The notes below the pieces were generated by a model that searched no databases, was not told the origin of the DNA, and saw only the letters and a program-made list of their open reading frames with translations. Of a stretch of 64,000 bases of DNA, positions 34,217-42,382 are shown piece by piece (within the stretch, counting starts at the first letter, position 1; each line of letters opens with the position of its first letter). A program made the position numbers and the translations under genes. Origin of the DNA: Methanolobus sp. (lineage in GTDB: Archaea; Halobacteriota; Methanosarcinia; Methanosarcinales; Methanosarcinaceae); assembly GCF_030682845.1 (NCBI RefSeq), contig NZ_JAUXNK010000031.1:1-64000 (forward strand). Direction: 5' to 3'.

Positions 34217-34684
34217 ATGGATAACAGTGGCCAGATGCATATGGATTACCTGATAGGGATTGCAATATTCCTTGTCAGTATCACTTTTGTTTTCTCCTAC
34301 ACAGCCGGGTTATTCACCCCGTTCCAGTCAAACTCAGATGAAGTCACCCTTATAGCCGACAGGGTCGCAACAAACATCGTTGAGCAAAATATGAGTGTAG
34401 GCAGACCCGGGGCAACTAATCTTCTGAATGACACAAAAGTAAATGACTTTTTTAATTACACTGACAGCAATTACCAAAATACTCTTGACATGCTGGGGAT
34501 GAATGGAACTTACCTTCGGTATAATCTCAATATTACGCTTGAAGATAATACAGGAATAACAAAACTAACAGGAGAGTCCCTGCCCTCTCAGGGAAACATA
34601 GGACAGACCATAAGAGTTGTGCAGCTCAGAAATGAAACAACAGGGAACATTTCCCAGGCAATTTTAGCCGTGAGAGTGTGGTAA
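34217..34684 (+). CDS. Copy B gene 1: class III signal-type pilin-like surface protein
   Basis: The 155-residue protein is the counterpart of copy A gene 1. It begins SGQMHMDYLIGIAIFLVSITFVFSY and then reads TAGLFTPFQSNSDEVTLIADRV, almost identical to copy A. By eye about half of the residues match over the full length, best at the N-terminus and in LGMNGTYLRYNLNIT. The C-terminus is VRVW. Sequons are abundant. The likely processing site is Gly5/Gln6, as in copy A. Confidence 0.7.
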   Translation: MDNSGQMHMDYLIGIAIFLVSITFVFSYTAGLFTPFQSNSDEVTLIADRVATNIVEQNMSVGRPGATNLLNDTKVNDFFNYTDSNYQNTLDMLGMNGTYLRYNLNITLEDNTGITKLTGESLPSQGNIGQTIRVVQLRNETTGNISQAILAVRVW

Positions 34685-34686
34685 GC

Positions 34687-35307
34687 ATGGAGAAAAAGAA
34701 AGGACAGACATCTCTAAAGTCGAGTTCATCCGCACAGTTACACACACTTGAAGCCTTAATGGCACTGTTACTTGTTATTGGCGTGATCATTTATACTGTC
34801 CAGGCAACATCCCTGACCCCGCTCACATCCTCAACTGCAAATGCGCATATTGAGTCCCAGTTGCAGATACTCGGACAGGACATGCTTAGTACACTTGACT
34901 ACGCCGAATACGGGCAGGATTCGCCCCTTAAAACAGACATATTGAGCTGGAATGGTAAGTACTACACATGGGACTCAAACCAATATAGATCGACTTCCGG
35001 AGATAATCTTAGTAACAGTTCAACCGCAAATATTCTGAAATCTGTTGCAATTGGGAGAGGAATAGCACATAATGTGGAGTTTGCATGGATAGAAGAAGGT
35101 GGCACCATGCGAACTATGCCATATATATACAACGGTGAGCCCTCGGATAACGCTGTAGTAATTACCAAAAGAGTATTGCTGTCAGACTCTGATTTTCCTG
35201 ATAAGGACCCAACCTCCTTCAGAAAAAGTAGCGGTATTCTGGATGCCGATCAAAGTACGGATTTCTATAACCTTATCGATGTGAAACTGACTCTATGGCG
35301 CATGTAA
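34687..35307 (+). CDS. Copy B gene 2: pilin-like surface protein
   Basis: This is the counterpart of copy A gene 2. A polar N-terminus (EKKKGQTSLKSSSS) precedes AQLHTLEALMALLLVIGVIIYTV and the conserved QATSLTPLTSSTANAHIES. The ending FYNLIDVKLTLWRM matches copy A. I use the ATG at 34687, two bases after the gene 1 stop; the track begins three codons earlier at a GTG inside gene 1. The segment GRGIAHNVEFAWIEEGGTM parallels KRGIAHNVHFSWVDEEGVTM in copy A. Confidence 0.69.
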   Translation: MEKKKGQTSLKSSSSAQLHTLEALMALLLVIGVIIYTVQATSLTPLTSSTANAHIESQLQILGQDMLSTLDYAEYGQDSPLKTDILSWNGKYYTWDSNQYRSTSGDNLSNSSTANILKSVAIGRGIAHNVEFAWIEEGGTMRTMPYIYNGEPSDNAVVITKRVLLSDSDFPDKDPTSFRKSSGILDADQSTDFYNLIDVKLTLWRM

Positions 35308-35329
35308 AACAAAATGGCAAGTGGTTGAT

Positions 35330-36154
35330 ATGAGAAAATGGAACGACTCTGCACAGATGATATTGATTGCCGGTTTTGCCATAGGGATAGGCATCGTAGT
35401 CCTTACAGTTATGCTGAATAACATAATCTATGCAAGTAATACTGCTTCAGAGGCAAATATCGAGACTAATGTTTTTGATTTTTCCAATACAGTAAGAGTG
35501 ACAACTCAGGCTTACGAAAAGGCCTATTGCAATGGTTCTATTAACAACGCATACATCTCCAACTATAGCCAGCAAATGGCAAAGAGCTATGCACTCTCAG
35601 GGTTCATATACACCCTGGATAATGATCCCTTGCAAGAACCTTATCTAACAGAGAATGGACTCAGCAGCGGAAATCCTGAATGGGTTGTTGTCGATAGGAT
35701 TAACCAGACAGATCACTTTGAGTTGGTGATAAACACTTCTTCACTGGGAAACGAATCAAGCTGCTTTGCAATAGAAGCATTTAACCAGTCTGGTATGTTC
35801 TGGTCAGTCAGGGTCTTCAACTCCAGCGGCGCATTTTATGCTAATGTTACAAATAGTACAGACATACTGAGAACTGAGAACATTGGTGCCGGCAGCCCAT
35901 CATTGAATATATATAATAATACGCCTTTTGATTTTCATTTTAACACCCTGACAGCAGGTGAACAATACCGGATCAGATATGTAAATGGTAACCAGGCAAG
36001 TGGTACTTTCGCAATATCAGGCAACCTCACTAACGGTCAGCCTTTTGAAATTAGAAGATACCATGTGCTCAATACCACGATGTCACTTAACAAGAACGGA
36101 CATCTGGAAATGAATGTGACGATACCTGTTACATTGCCACGGGGGCATATATGA
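35330..36154 (+). CDS. Copy B gene 3: pilin-like surface glycoprotein
   Basis: This is the counterpart of copy A gene 3, beginning MRKWNDSAQMILIAGFAIGIGIVVLTV. The ATG at 35330 is preferred to the GTG at 35321. The extracellular part has many N-x-S/T sites (NGS, NQT, NTSSLGNES, NQS, NSS, NVTNST, NLT). The pattern GYxLSG..PFExRRY near the end is shared with copy A (GNTSSGQPFMLARYE and GNLTNGQPFEIRRYH). It overlaps gene 4 by 4 bases. Confidence 0.68.
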   Translation: MRKWNDSAQMILIAGFAIGIGIVVLTVMLNNIIYASNTASEANIETNVFDFSNTVRVTTQAYEKAYCNGSINNAYISNYSQQMAKSYALSGFIYTLDNDPLQEPYLTENGLSSGNPEWVVVDRINQTDHFELVINTSSLGNESSCFAIEAFNQSGMFWSVRVFNSSGAFYANVTNSTDILRTENIGAGSPSLNIYNNTPFDFHFNTLTAGEQYRIRYVNGNQASGTFAISGNLTNGQPFEIRRYHVLNTTMSLNKNGHLEMNVTIPVTLPRGHI

Positions 36155-36648
36155 ACAGAAAAATTGCCACCATGAAATTTACCCGTGACGAGAGGGCAGT
36201 ATCCCTTTCTGTGGGATTCATGCTTACACTTGCTATAACACTCATAACCACAATGGTTCTGATCAGTTCCTTTTATACCATGATGGACAGGGCAGAGCAT
36301 ACTGTAATGCGTGATGAGTTCGAGATACATGGTAATGACATCTCGCTACAGATATCAAATATCGACACTGCTATCCAGATTACCAACAATGCCGGGGGAA
36401 GAGTGGAAAGCATCACTTATCAGCTGATACTCCCGGACACTATAGCAAACAAACAGTATTCTGTGGAGTTCTCCGGCCATCCTGGAACCAAAGAGATCAT
36501 CTTTGAATCCGAAGGAAGAGAGGAGACTAAAGTGAAAGTGGCATATACAACTAATGCTGTCAACGTCACACCCACAAAACTGTATAGCGGCTCAAATGAC
36601 TTCGTTTTACATTACAATGCCACCTCAAATATGCTGGAGATACATTGA
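36151..36648 (+). CDS. Copy B gene 4: AVS-type pilin-like protein
   Basis: This is the counterpart of copy A gene 4. The N-terminus DERAVSLSVGFMLTLAITLITTMVLISSFYTMMDRAEH precedes TVMRDEFEIHGNDISLQI. The segment YQLILPDTIANKQYSVEFS parallels YRLSLPDKIAGKEYSIEFS, and TNAVNVTPTKLYSGSN parallels the copy A tail. Its 165 residues are slightly longer than copy A because of a longer cytoplasmic lead (MNRKIATMKFTRDE). Confidence 0.68.
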   Translation: MNRKIATMKFTRDERAVSLSVGFMLTLAITLITTMVLISSFYTMMDRAEHTVMRDEFEIHGNDISLQISNIDTAIQITNNAGGRVESITYQLILPDTIANKQYSVEFSGHPGTKEIIFESEGREETKVKVAYTTNAVNVTPTKLYSGSNDFVLHYNATSNMLEIH

Positions 36649-36663
36649 ACCGGAGAGGAGCTA

Positions 36664-37434
36664 ATGAAAAAGATATTTACAAGGTCTGAAGATGCAGTTT
36701 CCGAAATGGTGGACTTTAGCATCATCTTGAGCATAATGCTCCTTGCCACCGGGATAATAGTAGTTGCAGGAGCCCCTCTTCTGGAGAACACTCAGAATAT
36801 GCAACATACGGAAAACATCAGGCAGGGTTTCGAGGTACTTGCCCTTAACCTGAACAAAGTGGTACAGGGAAAGGCTCCATCCCAATCCGTGGAAATGAAG
36901 ATGTACGGTGGGTCCCTGTCTGTCACCGGGGAAAGCTATATGGATATTGACTTGAAGGTTTGGAACTCATCTGCAAATGCTTTTGAAACTCAGTCTCCCG
37001 GAGGTAAGATGAGGATGGTAGAGAATAATTTCCAGGATACAACTATTTCTTATGAGAACACCGGCGTGTGGACAAAGTATAGTACTGGTCAGTCACTGAT
37101 GGTTTCTGAACCACGTTTTACCTATGCGAATAATGTCCTGGTCATACCTATTGCTAAGATCGGTGGTAGCACTTCTATATCTGGTTCCGGACTTGTCAGA
37201 GTTACTGCTGACAGCGGAAGAAAGACTGTAGAGGCTTATGAAAATGTATCCCAAGTGAATATAACAGTAACAAGCGAATACTTCGAAGCATGGGGAAGAT
37301 ACCTGAACGAAAGTCTTCTAATGCCCATAGTTATGGTGGATGCTGATAATAAAACTATAAATCTTAGCAAGGATTATCTTACTAATATTGATGTGTATGT
37401 AGCCAGTTCACCCATGACAGTTACAATCAATTAA
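36664..37434 (+). CDS. Copy B gene 5: AVS-type pilin-like protein
   Basis: This is the counterpart of copy A gene 5. The N-terminus EDAVSEMVDFSIILSIMLLATGIIVVAG has a methionine/valine/aspartate change in the Pilin_N core (SEMVDF instead of SEVLGF). The block KAPSQSVEMKMYGGSLSVTGESY and the segment YENTGVWTKYSTGQSLMVSEP match copy A. It ends VYVASSPMTVTIN. The ATG follows a GGAGAGGAG ribosome binding site. Confidence 0.67.
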   Translation: MKKIFTRSEDAVSEMVDFSIILSIMLLATGIIVVAGAPLLENTQNMQHTENIRQGFEVLALNLNKVVQGKAPSQSVEMKMYGGSLSVTGESYMDIDLKVWNSSANAFETQSPGGKMRMVENNFQDTTISYENTGVWTKYSTGQSLMVSEPRFTYANNVLVIPIAKIGGSTSISGSGLVRVTADSGRKTVEAYENVSQVNITVTSEYFEAWGRYLNESLLMPIVMVDADNKTINLSKDYLTNIDVYVASSPMTVTIN

Positions 37435-37450
37435 AAAGGGAGTGGGAACT

Positions 37451-38920
37451 TTGAAAACTATGTTGAAAAATGAAACTGCGGTTTCATCCGTGATCGGAAT
37501 CTCAATAATACTTCTAATTAGCCTGTTATCAATTGGCCTGATGCTTCTTTATACTGCGCCTTTGATAAGTGAAACACAGGATATTGCTAAAGCCCAGAAA
37601 GTAGAACAAGCGTTTACGGTCTTTGACTCAAGGACAAGTAAATCATCACTTGGAGAGTCTCCTCTCCAGGCAACCGCACTTTCCCTTATGGGAGAAAACA
37701 TTATCGTGCATGGAAGGATGGATTCATACAATGAGAGCAGAATCATGATAATAGCTCTGTCTTCTAATTCCTCATGGTATGATAGTTTTTATCCCAACCG
37801 AGGAGCATGGGGTGCATGGGAAAAATATGAGAATCAAGAGCATGATTTTGCAGGATTCAACGCCTCAATGGGAAAAGTAAGATACTATTCCGGAAACAGA
37901 GTTATCGCTTATGAGGGAGGAGGAGTCTGGTCCAGATATCCTGAAGGAGGAACAATAATGGTATCACCACCCGAGTTCCACTATAATGGCGAAACGTTAA
38001 CTCTCCCAATTATGAAAGTGGTTGGTAACGACTCTATTGGAGGAAGTTCGAATGTGAACATCAATGTTAAATCTTCCAACACGCCTGTGGTCCTTTATCC
38101 AAACACCACGAGGAATACCAATTTCACCAACCCCCTTAACTGTGATAAAATTCTAATCTATATTAACAGTGAATTTTATGACGGATGGGCCGAGTACGCC
38201 GAAACACTTACTTCCACTCATGCGATTCTGGATCACAAAAATAAGACAGCAATTATTGAAATGGATACAAAGCCTCCCATGGGAACATTTCCATTGAAAC
38301 ATTCGTTCAAGATAGGCAAACTGAACCAATCAAACCCCGAACCCATCTACAACTTCTCTTTCTCTTTTGAGGCTGTTACAGGTGATGCATCCAACTTCAA
38401 TTCTGTGGAAACATACGTTACTGCTACTGCAGGAACAAAGACCCTTAATTACGAGATAAAGAAAACCACTATAGAGTTCATAGAATATTCAGACTCTGCT
38501 GTTGGCACGAATAGGGAGAGATGGGTCAGTACTGGTAGCCCTAACAGTACTTTTGTAATCTATGATGATCCCACTAACAAGAAGAAAGCAAACAGTACTT
38601 TCGACCTTGTCAGTGATACTTATCCACTGAAATATCATAACAAGTACGGGGCAGAATTCTCATGGGATGAGGTCAGCCCAACAACAATGACTCCAAACCT
38701 GACCATTGCAAATGGTGATGTGCAGTCATTAAATAATATCACCCAGCACTACATGAAACTTTTATCACAGGAGGGCGTCATGACTTGTACATGGGAGCAA
38801 AAAAAGAATAAAAAGATCAATGAGGGCGCTTCAACCTATACTTTGATCTATGACGGAGGGGAGGGATACCTCACCTACCTGCACATCACAAGCAACGAGC
38901 TTGAGGTAACCCTTGATTGA
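37451..38920 (+). CDS. Copy B gene 6: large AVS-type pilin-like protein
   Basis: This is the counterpart of copy A gene 6. The N-terminus NETAVSSVIGISIILLISLLSIGLMLLYTAP fits Pilin_N. Shared blocks are VEQAFTVFDSRTSKSSLGESPLQ, YEGGGVWSRYPEGGTIMVSPPEF, HYNGETLTLPIMKV and YDGGEGYLTYLHITSNELEVTLD. The track begins at a GTG (37442) that overlaps the GGGAGTGG ribosome binding site. A TTG at 37451, eight bases after it, is a better start, and ATG 37460 is also possible. A terminator follows within 12 bases. Confidence 0.66.
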   Translation: MKTMLKNETAVSSVIGISIILLISLLSIGLMLLYTAPLISETQDIAKAQKVEQAFTVFDSRTSKSSLGESPLQATALSLMGENIIVHGRMDSYNESRIMIIALSSNSSWYDSFYPNRGAWGAWEKYENQEHDFAGFNASMGKVRYYSGNRVIAYEGGGVWSRYPEGGTIMVSPPEFHYNGETLTLPIMKVVGNDSIGGSSNVNINVKSSNTPVVLYPNTTRNTNFTNPLNCDKILIYINSEFYDGWAEYAETLTSTHAILDHKNKTAIIEMDTKPPMGTFPLKHSFKIGKLNQSNPEPIYNFSFSFEAVTGDASNFNSVETYVTATAGTKTLNYEIKKTTIEFIEYSDSAVGTNRERWVSTGSPNSTFVIYDDPTNKKKANSTFDLVSDTYPLKYHNKYGAEFSWDEVSPTTMTPNLTIANGDVQSLNNITQHYMKLLSQEGVMTCTWEQKKNKKINEGASTYTLIYDGGEGYLTYLHITSNELEVTLD

Positions 38921-38931
38921 ACAATAGACAG

Positions 38932-38950
38932 AGGGTTTCACAGAAACCCT
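38932..38950 (+). terminator. Hairpin terminating copy B operon
   Basis: AGGGTTTC-ACA-GAAACCCT is a perfect 8-bp stem with a 3-base loop, 12 bases after the stop codon. A looser outer pairing TTGATT/AATCAA encloses it. The following cyclophilin gene has its own ribosome binding site (AGGTGA). Confidence 0.6.
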
Positions 38951-38992
38951 TAAATCAATCACTTGCCTTACCGATTACAAAAGGTGAAACTT

Positions 38993-39424
38993 ATGAAGAA
39001 AGCAATCATTGAAACCGAGAAAGGCAACATTGTACTGGAATTGTTCGAGAAGGATGCACCAAAGACCGTAGAGAACTTTGAGAAACTGATAAGCAAAGGA
39101 TTCTATGACGGGCTCAGTTTCCACAGGGTCTTGCCCAACTTCGTGATTCAGGGAGGATGCCCTAAGGGCAATGGGACAGGAGGACCGGGTTACAGCATCA
39201 AGTGCGAAACAAAAGGCAATCCACGCAAGCACGGCAAGGGTGCGCTCTCAATGGCACACGCCGGCAAGGACACCGGCGGCAGCCAGTTCTTCATCACTCA
39301 CTCCCCACAGCCACACCTTGACGGCATACACACCGTCTTTGGCCAGGTCATCGAAGGCATGGATGTCGTGAACAAGATTAAGCCAAAAGACGTGATGAAG
39401 AAAGTCACTGTAGTTGAAGAATAA
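38993..39424 (+). CDS. Cyclophilin-type peptidyl-prolyl isomerase
   Basis: The enzyme catalyses cis-trans isomerisation of proline peptide bonds in the cytoplasm; no signal peptide is present. The compact form of about 143 residues shows the family motifs [57 protein letters not shown] and [12 protein letters not shown]. The active-site arginine (FHR), phenylalanine and glutamine are retained. The track starts at 38963, but the ATG at 38993 after AAGGTGAAAC begins the family sequence ([17 protein letters not shown]). Confidence 0.93.
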   Translation: MKKAIIETEKGNIVLELFEKDAPKTVENFEKLISKGFYDGLSFHRVLPNFVIQGGCPKGNGTGGPGYSIKCETKGNPRKHGKGALSMAHAGKDTGGSQFFITHSPQPHLDGIHTVFGQVIEGMDVVNKIKPKDVMKKVTVVEE

Positions 39425-39434
39425 CTCTTTTTGA

Positions 39435-39463
39435 AGCAGCTGTGATGCTGCTACGTTCTTTTT
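39435..39463 (+). terminator. Terminator after the cyclophilin gene
   Basis: AGCAGC-TGTGAT-GCTGCT is a perfect 6-bp stem 10 bases after the stop, followed by ACG and a TTCTTTTT tract. Confidence 0.6.
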
Positions 39464-39580
39464 CCAGTTATGGTTTAATTTTATCTTCTTTAATTATATT
39501 CTTATATTTGGCAAACTTTCTTTTTTTATATTAAGGCATACTCCTTAACTTAACAGAGGGAATCATGTGTTAGAAAAATA

Positions 39581-39590
39581 TTTATAATAA
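39581..39590 (+). promoter_or_regulatory. TATA box of the modABC operon
   Basis: TTTATAATAA in the context AAATATTTATAATAAAAAGC is a good archaeal TATA element. The expected transcription start about 25-30 bases downstream falls inside the ModE-like operator. Confidence 0.5.
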
Positions 39591-39605
39591 AAAGCGGAAG
39601 TTATG

Positions 39606-39629
39606 CGTTATGTATAACAGAACATAACG
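39606..39629. promoter_or_regulatory. ModE-type molybdate operator in front of modABC
   Basis: The 24-base element CGTTATG-N10-CATAACG is a perfect 7-bp inverted repeat. It has the same ends and spacing as the E. coli ModE operator as I remember it (CGTTAT-N12-ATAACG). It sits just downstream of the TATA box and 53 bases before modA, where a bound repressor would block initiation. ModE binds such sites when loaded with molybdate or tungstate. No modE gene is in this window, so the regulator would be encoded elsewhere. Confidence 0.72.
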
Positions 39630-39681
39630 GAGATAGACCGAATCCACCGTTGTTCTGGCCAATAAAAAGAAGGATATTAAC

Positions 39682-40482
39682 ATGGAATTAAACAAAAAAC
39701 ATATTATGGCAATAGCAGTCATATTGACGATCGTGCTTTTTGCAAGCGGATGCACGGGCAAGGATTCCGAACAGTCACAAGTTACAACTATAACAGTGTC
39801 TGCTTCCGCAGTACTTACAGAAGTTTTCACAGATATCGAGAACGAGTTTGAAACTGACAATCCTGAAATAGACGTCATAATGAACTTTGGTAACGTCGGT
39901 TCTCTGAGAATGCAGATAGAAGGAGGAGCACCTATTGATGTATACGCTCCAGCAGATTCGAATCACATGGACATTCTGGCCTCCAAAGGGTTAATTTACA
40001 ACGATTCACGGCAAGATTTTGCAGGAAACTCCCTGGTGCTAATAGTTCCAAAAGGCAACGTGCTCAACCTTACACGTATAGAGGACCTGACTAAGCCGGA
40101 AGTGAAGAGGATAGCACTCAGCGACACAGAAGCTTCAGCGGTGGGCAGGTATGCAAAACAAACACTGGTCGAAGAAGGGATTTGGAACGGAGTGCAAAAT
40201 AAATTGTTAACTGGTGACACGGTGAAGAATTCCCTCGTTTATGTGGAGCGTGGAGAAGCAGATGCGGGATTTGTGTTCATGACTGACGTATCCTCTGCAA
40301 AACCGGGATCAATTGAAGTGATAACTTCCGTTCCTGTGAGCACCCCCATCACCTACCCCATAGCTGTAATCTCATCCACCAGTCACCGTGAAGAATCCCA
40401 GCTCTTTGTTGATTTCGTCACAGGAGAAAGAGGTAAATCCATACTGGAACAATATGGTTTCAGTATTCCTAATAACGGATAA
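39682..40482 (+). CDS. modA: Molybdate/tungstate-binding lipoprotein ModA
   Basis: This is the extracellular oxyanion-binding protein of the ABC importer. The signal peptide ends in a lipobox (LFASGCTG), so the protein is lipid-anchored outside the membrane. The mature part shows ModA motifs: ITVSASAVLTEVFTDIENEFE near residue 37, NFGNVGSLRMQIEGGAPIDVYAPAD near 70-95, and DTVKNSLVYVERGEADAGFVFMTD near 180. The 266 residues are complete. It is the first gene of modABC. Confidence 0.92.
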   Translation: MELNKKHIMAIAVILTIVLFASGCTGKDSEQSQVTTITVSASAVLTEVFTDIENEFETDNPEIDVIMNFGNVGSLRMQIEGGAPIDVYAPADSNHMDILASKGLIYNDSRQDFAGNSLVLIVPKGNVLNLTRIEDLTKPEVKRIALSDTEASAVGRYAKQTLVEEGIWNGVQNKLLTGDTVKNSLVYVERGEADAGFVFMTDVSSAKPGSIEVITSVPVSTPITYPIAVISSTSHREESQLFVDFVTGERGKSILEQYGFSIPNNG

Positions 40483-40488
40483 ACTCGA

Positions 40489-41157
40489 ATGCTTGAACAG
40501 GTATGGTTCCCCCTTGTAATAACACTTAAGATAGCGGCGATATCCACTCTCATAGTGGCAATACTGGGCACCATCATATCTTACATCCTGGCCAGAAGGG
40601 AATTCATGGGCAAGTGGCTGGTCGATGTGCTGGTCACACTCCCTATGGTACTCCCCCCCACAGTGACCGGCTACCTTCTCATCGTGCTCCTGGGAAAGAA
40701 CGGGATCTTTGGGAAGGTCCTTTTCGACCTGACAGGTATTAGTTTACTGTTCACCTGGCAAGTGGCAGTCATAGCTGCATTTGTCGTATCCCTGCCCCTC
40801 ATGGTCAAGACCACCACAGCAGCCATCGAAGCCGTGGACAGGGATTTCGAATATGCCGCATTCACCTTGGGGAGAAAGGAACTTGAGACCGCACTTTTCA
40901 TAACGCTCCCTCTTGCTAAAAAGGGGATACTTGCAGGTATAGTCCTGAGCTTTGCAAGGGCAGTGGGAGAATTCGGTGCGACCCTGATGGTCGCAGGGAA
41001 CATTCCAGGAAGAACGAACACAATGGCCATCTCCATTTACAGCGCCTTCCAGGGGGGCAACAATGAGCTTGCCAACATGCTGGTGATCATACTTGTGACC
41101 GTATCCCTGCTCTCCATGGCTATAACTGCAAGACTTGTCAACCGCTGGAAGATATGA
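40489..41157 (+). CDS. modB: Molybdate ABC transporter permease ModB
   Basis: This is the membrane channel of the importer, with about five to six spans. The EAA coupling motif of ABC permeases is visible as EYAAFTLGRKELETALFITLPLAKKGILAG near residue 123. Other family segments are LVTLPMVLPPTVTGYLLIVLLGKNG and RAVGEFGATLMVAGNIPGRTNTMAISIY. It begins 6 bases after modA and ends 7 bases before modC. Confidence 0.93.
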   Translation: MLEQVWFPLVITLKIAAISTLIVAILGTIISYILARREFMGKWLVDVLVTLPMVLPPTVTGYLLIVLLGKNGIFGKVLFDLTGISLLFTWQVAVIAAFVVSLPLMVKTTTAAIEAVDRDFEYAAFTLGRKELETALFITLPLAKKGILAGIVLSFARAVGEFGATLMVAGNIPGRTNTMAISIYSAFQGGNNELANMLVIILVTVSLLSMAITARLVNRWKI

Positions 41158-41164
41158 GGTTAGA

Positions 41165-42286
41165 ATGGGCATCAAAGTGGATTTCAGAAAACGTCATTAC
41201 ATGAAAAAAAGTGATAAAAAGAAAGGTATAGACCCTGTTTTCATGCTTGATGCCAAATTCGAGGCAGGAAATGAGCTGGTGGTCCTTTTCGGACGATCAG
41301 GCTCCGGGAAGACCACGGCATTGCAGTGCATATCAGGACTGCTGGAACCCAATGGTGGCAAGATAATCGTTAACGACAAGGTATACTTTGACTGCCATAA
41401 AAGGATCGACCTGCCGGTGCAGCAGCGCAGCCTCGGATACGTGTTCCAGAACTATGCCCTTTTTCCGCACATGGATGTGAAAAAGAACATTGCCTACGGA
41501 CTAAAAGGATTCAGTGAAGAGGAAAAAGGGAGAAGGGTCGGAGAAATGCTACGGTTGCTCCATATCGAAGGCCTTGAGGATAATTATCCTTCCCAGCTCT
41601 CAGGGGGACAGAAACAGAGAGTGGCACTGGCCCGCGCACTTGCACCAAAGCCGGAAATACTGCTGCTTGATGAACCTTTTTCGGCGCTTGATGCTGTCGT
41701 GCGCATGAAATTGAGAGAGATGATAAGGAGAATACAGAAAGAACTTGGCATCCCAATACTGTTCATCACTCACAATCCGGTGGAAGCTTTCACCATGGCT
41801 GACAGGATGGTTATCTTCCATAACGGGCAGGTCCAGCAAACAGGTACTCCCGAGGAGGTGTTCTATCATCCTCAGAACACTCATGTGGCTGAACTGGTAG
41901 GCATGACCAACATATTTGAAGATGCTATTGTGGGAGACGAAGATACTGCTACAGGTACTGTCCTGCTCCGCAAGGATGAACTGCAGGTAAGCGCGATGCA
42001 GCAGAAGCTGAAGGCGGGCAGGAATGTCTCATGGGGTATCCGCCCTGAGAACATCCATATCCTATCAGAAGAAGACGAAAAAGATGTAGAGGAAGAGAAT
42101 GTATTCAGCGTATCGGTAAAGAGCATTGTTAATAAGGGCGCAAGCAAGCTTATTTACATTGATATCGGGCATCATCAAAACCTTCTCATAGCTGAAACAT
42201 CCAATCAGGCTTTTGAGAAATTGCATCTTGAAGCAGGAGATGCCTGCAAAGTGAAACTGGATAAACGGAAGATTGCGGTATTTTAG
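41165..42286 (+). CDS. modC: Molybdate ABC transporter ATPase ModC
   Basis: This is the cytoplasmic ATPase that drives ModB. Walker A LFGRSGSGKTT is near residue 43, the Q-loop YVFQNYALFPHM near 95, the signature SQLSGGQKQRVALARAL near 138, and Walker B ILLLDEPFSALD near 160. The C-terminal TOBE/Mop-like domain (residues about 250-373) binds oxyanions in related transporters and can mediate trans-inhibition (inference). I use the ATG at 41165 (MGIKVDFRKR); the upstream TTG in the track lies inside modB. Confidence 0.93.
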   Translation: MGIKVDFRKRHYMKKSDKKKGIDPVFMLDAKFEAGNELVVLFGRSGSGKTTALQCISGLLEPNGGKIIVNDKVYFDCHKRIDLPVQQRSLGYVFQNYALFPHMDVKKNIAYGLKGFSEEEKGRRVGEMLRLLHIEGLEDNYPSQLSGGQKQRVALARALAPKPEILLLDEPFSALDAVVRMKLREMIRRIQKELGIPILFITHNPVEAFTMADRMVIFHNGQVQQTGTPEEVFYHPQNTHVAELVGMTNIFEDAIVGDEDTATGTVLLRKDELQVSAMQQKLKAGRNVSWGIRPENIHILSEEDEKDVEEENVFSVSVKSIVNKGASKLIYIDIGHHQNLLIAETSNQAFEKLHLEAGDACKVKLDKRKIAVF

Positions 42287-42382
42287 GGTATAAGAGCCTT
42301 CATCTTAAATGTGGTCCATGCATAGGGCTCAAAGGGCACCTTCCATCAGGCTTTTAAGATAGTATTTCATTTTTCACATATA

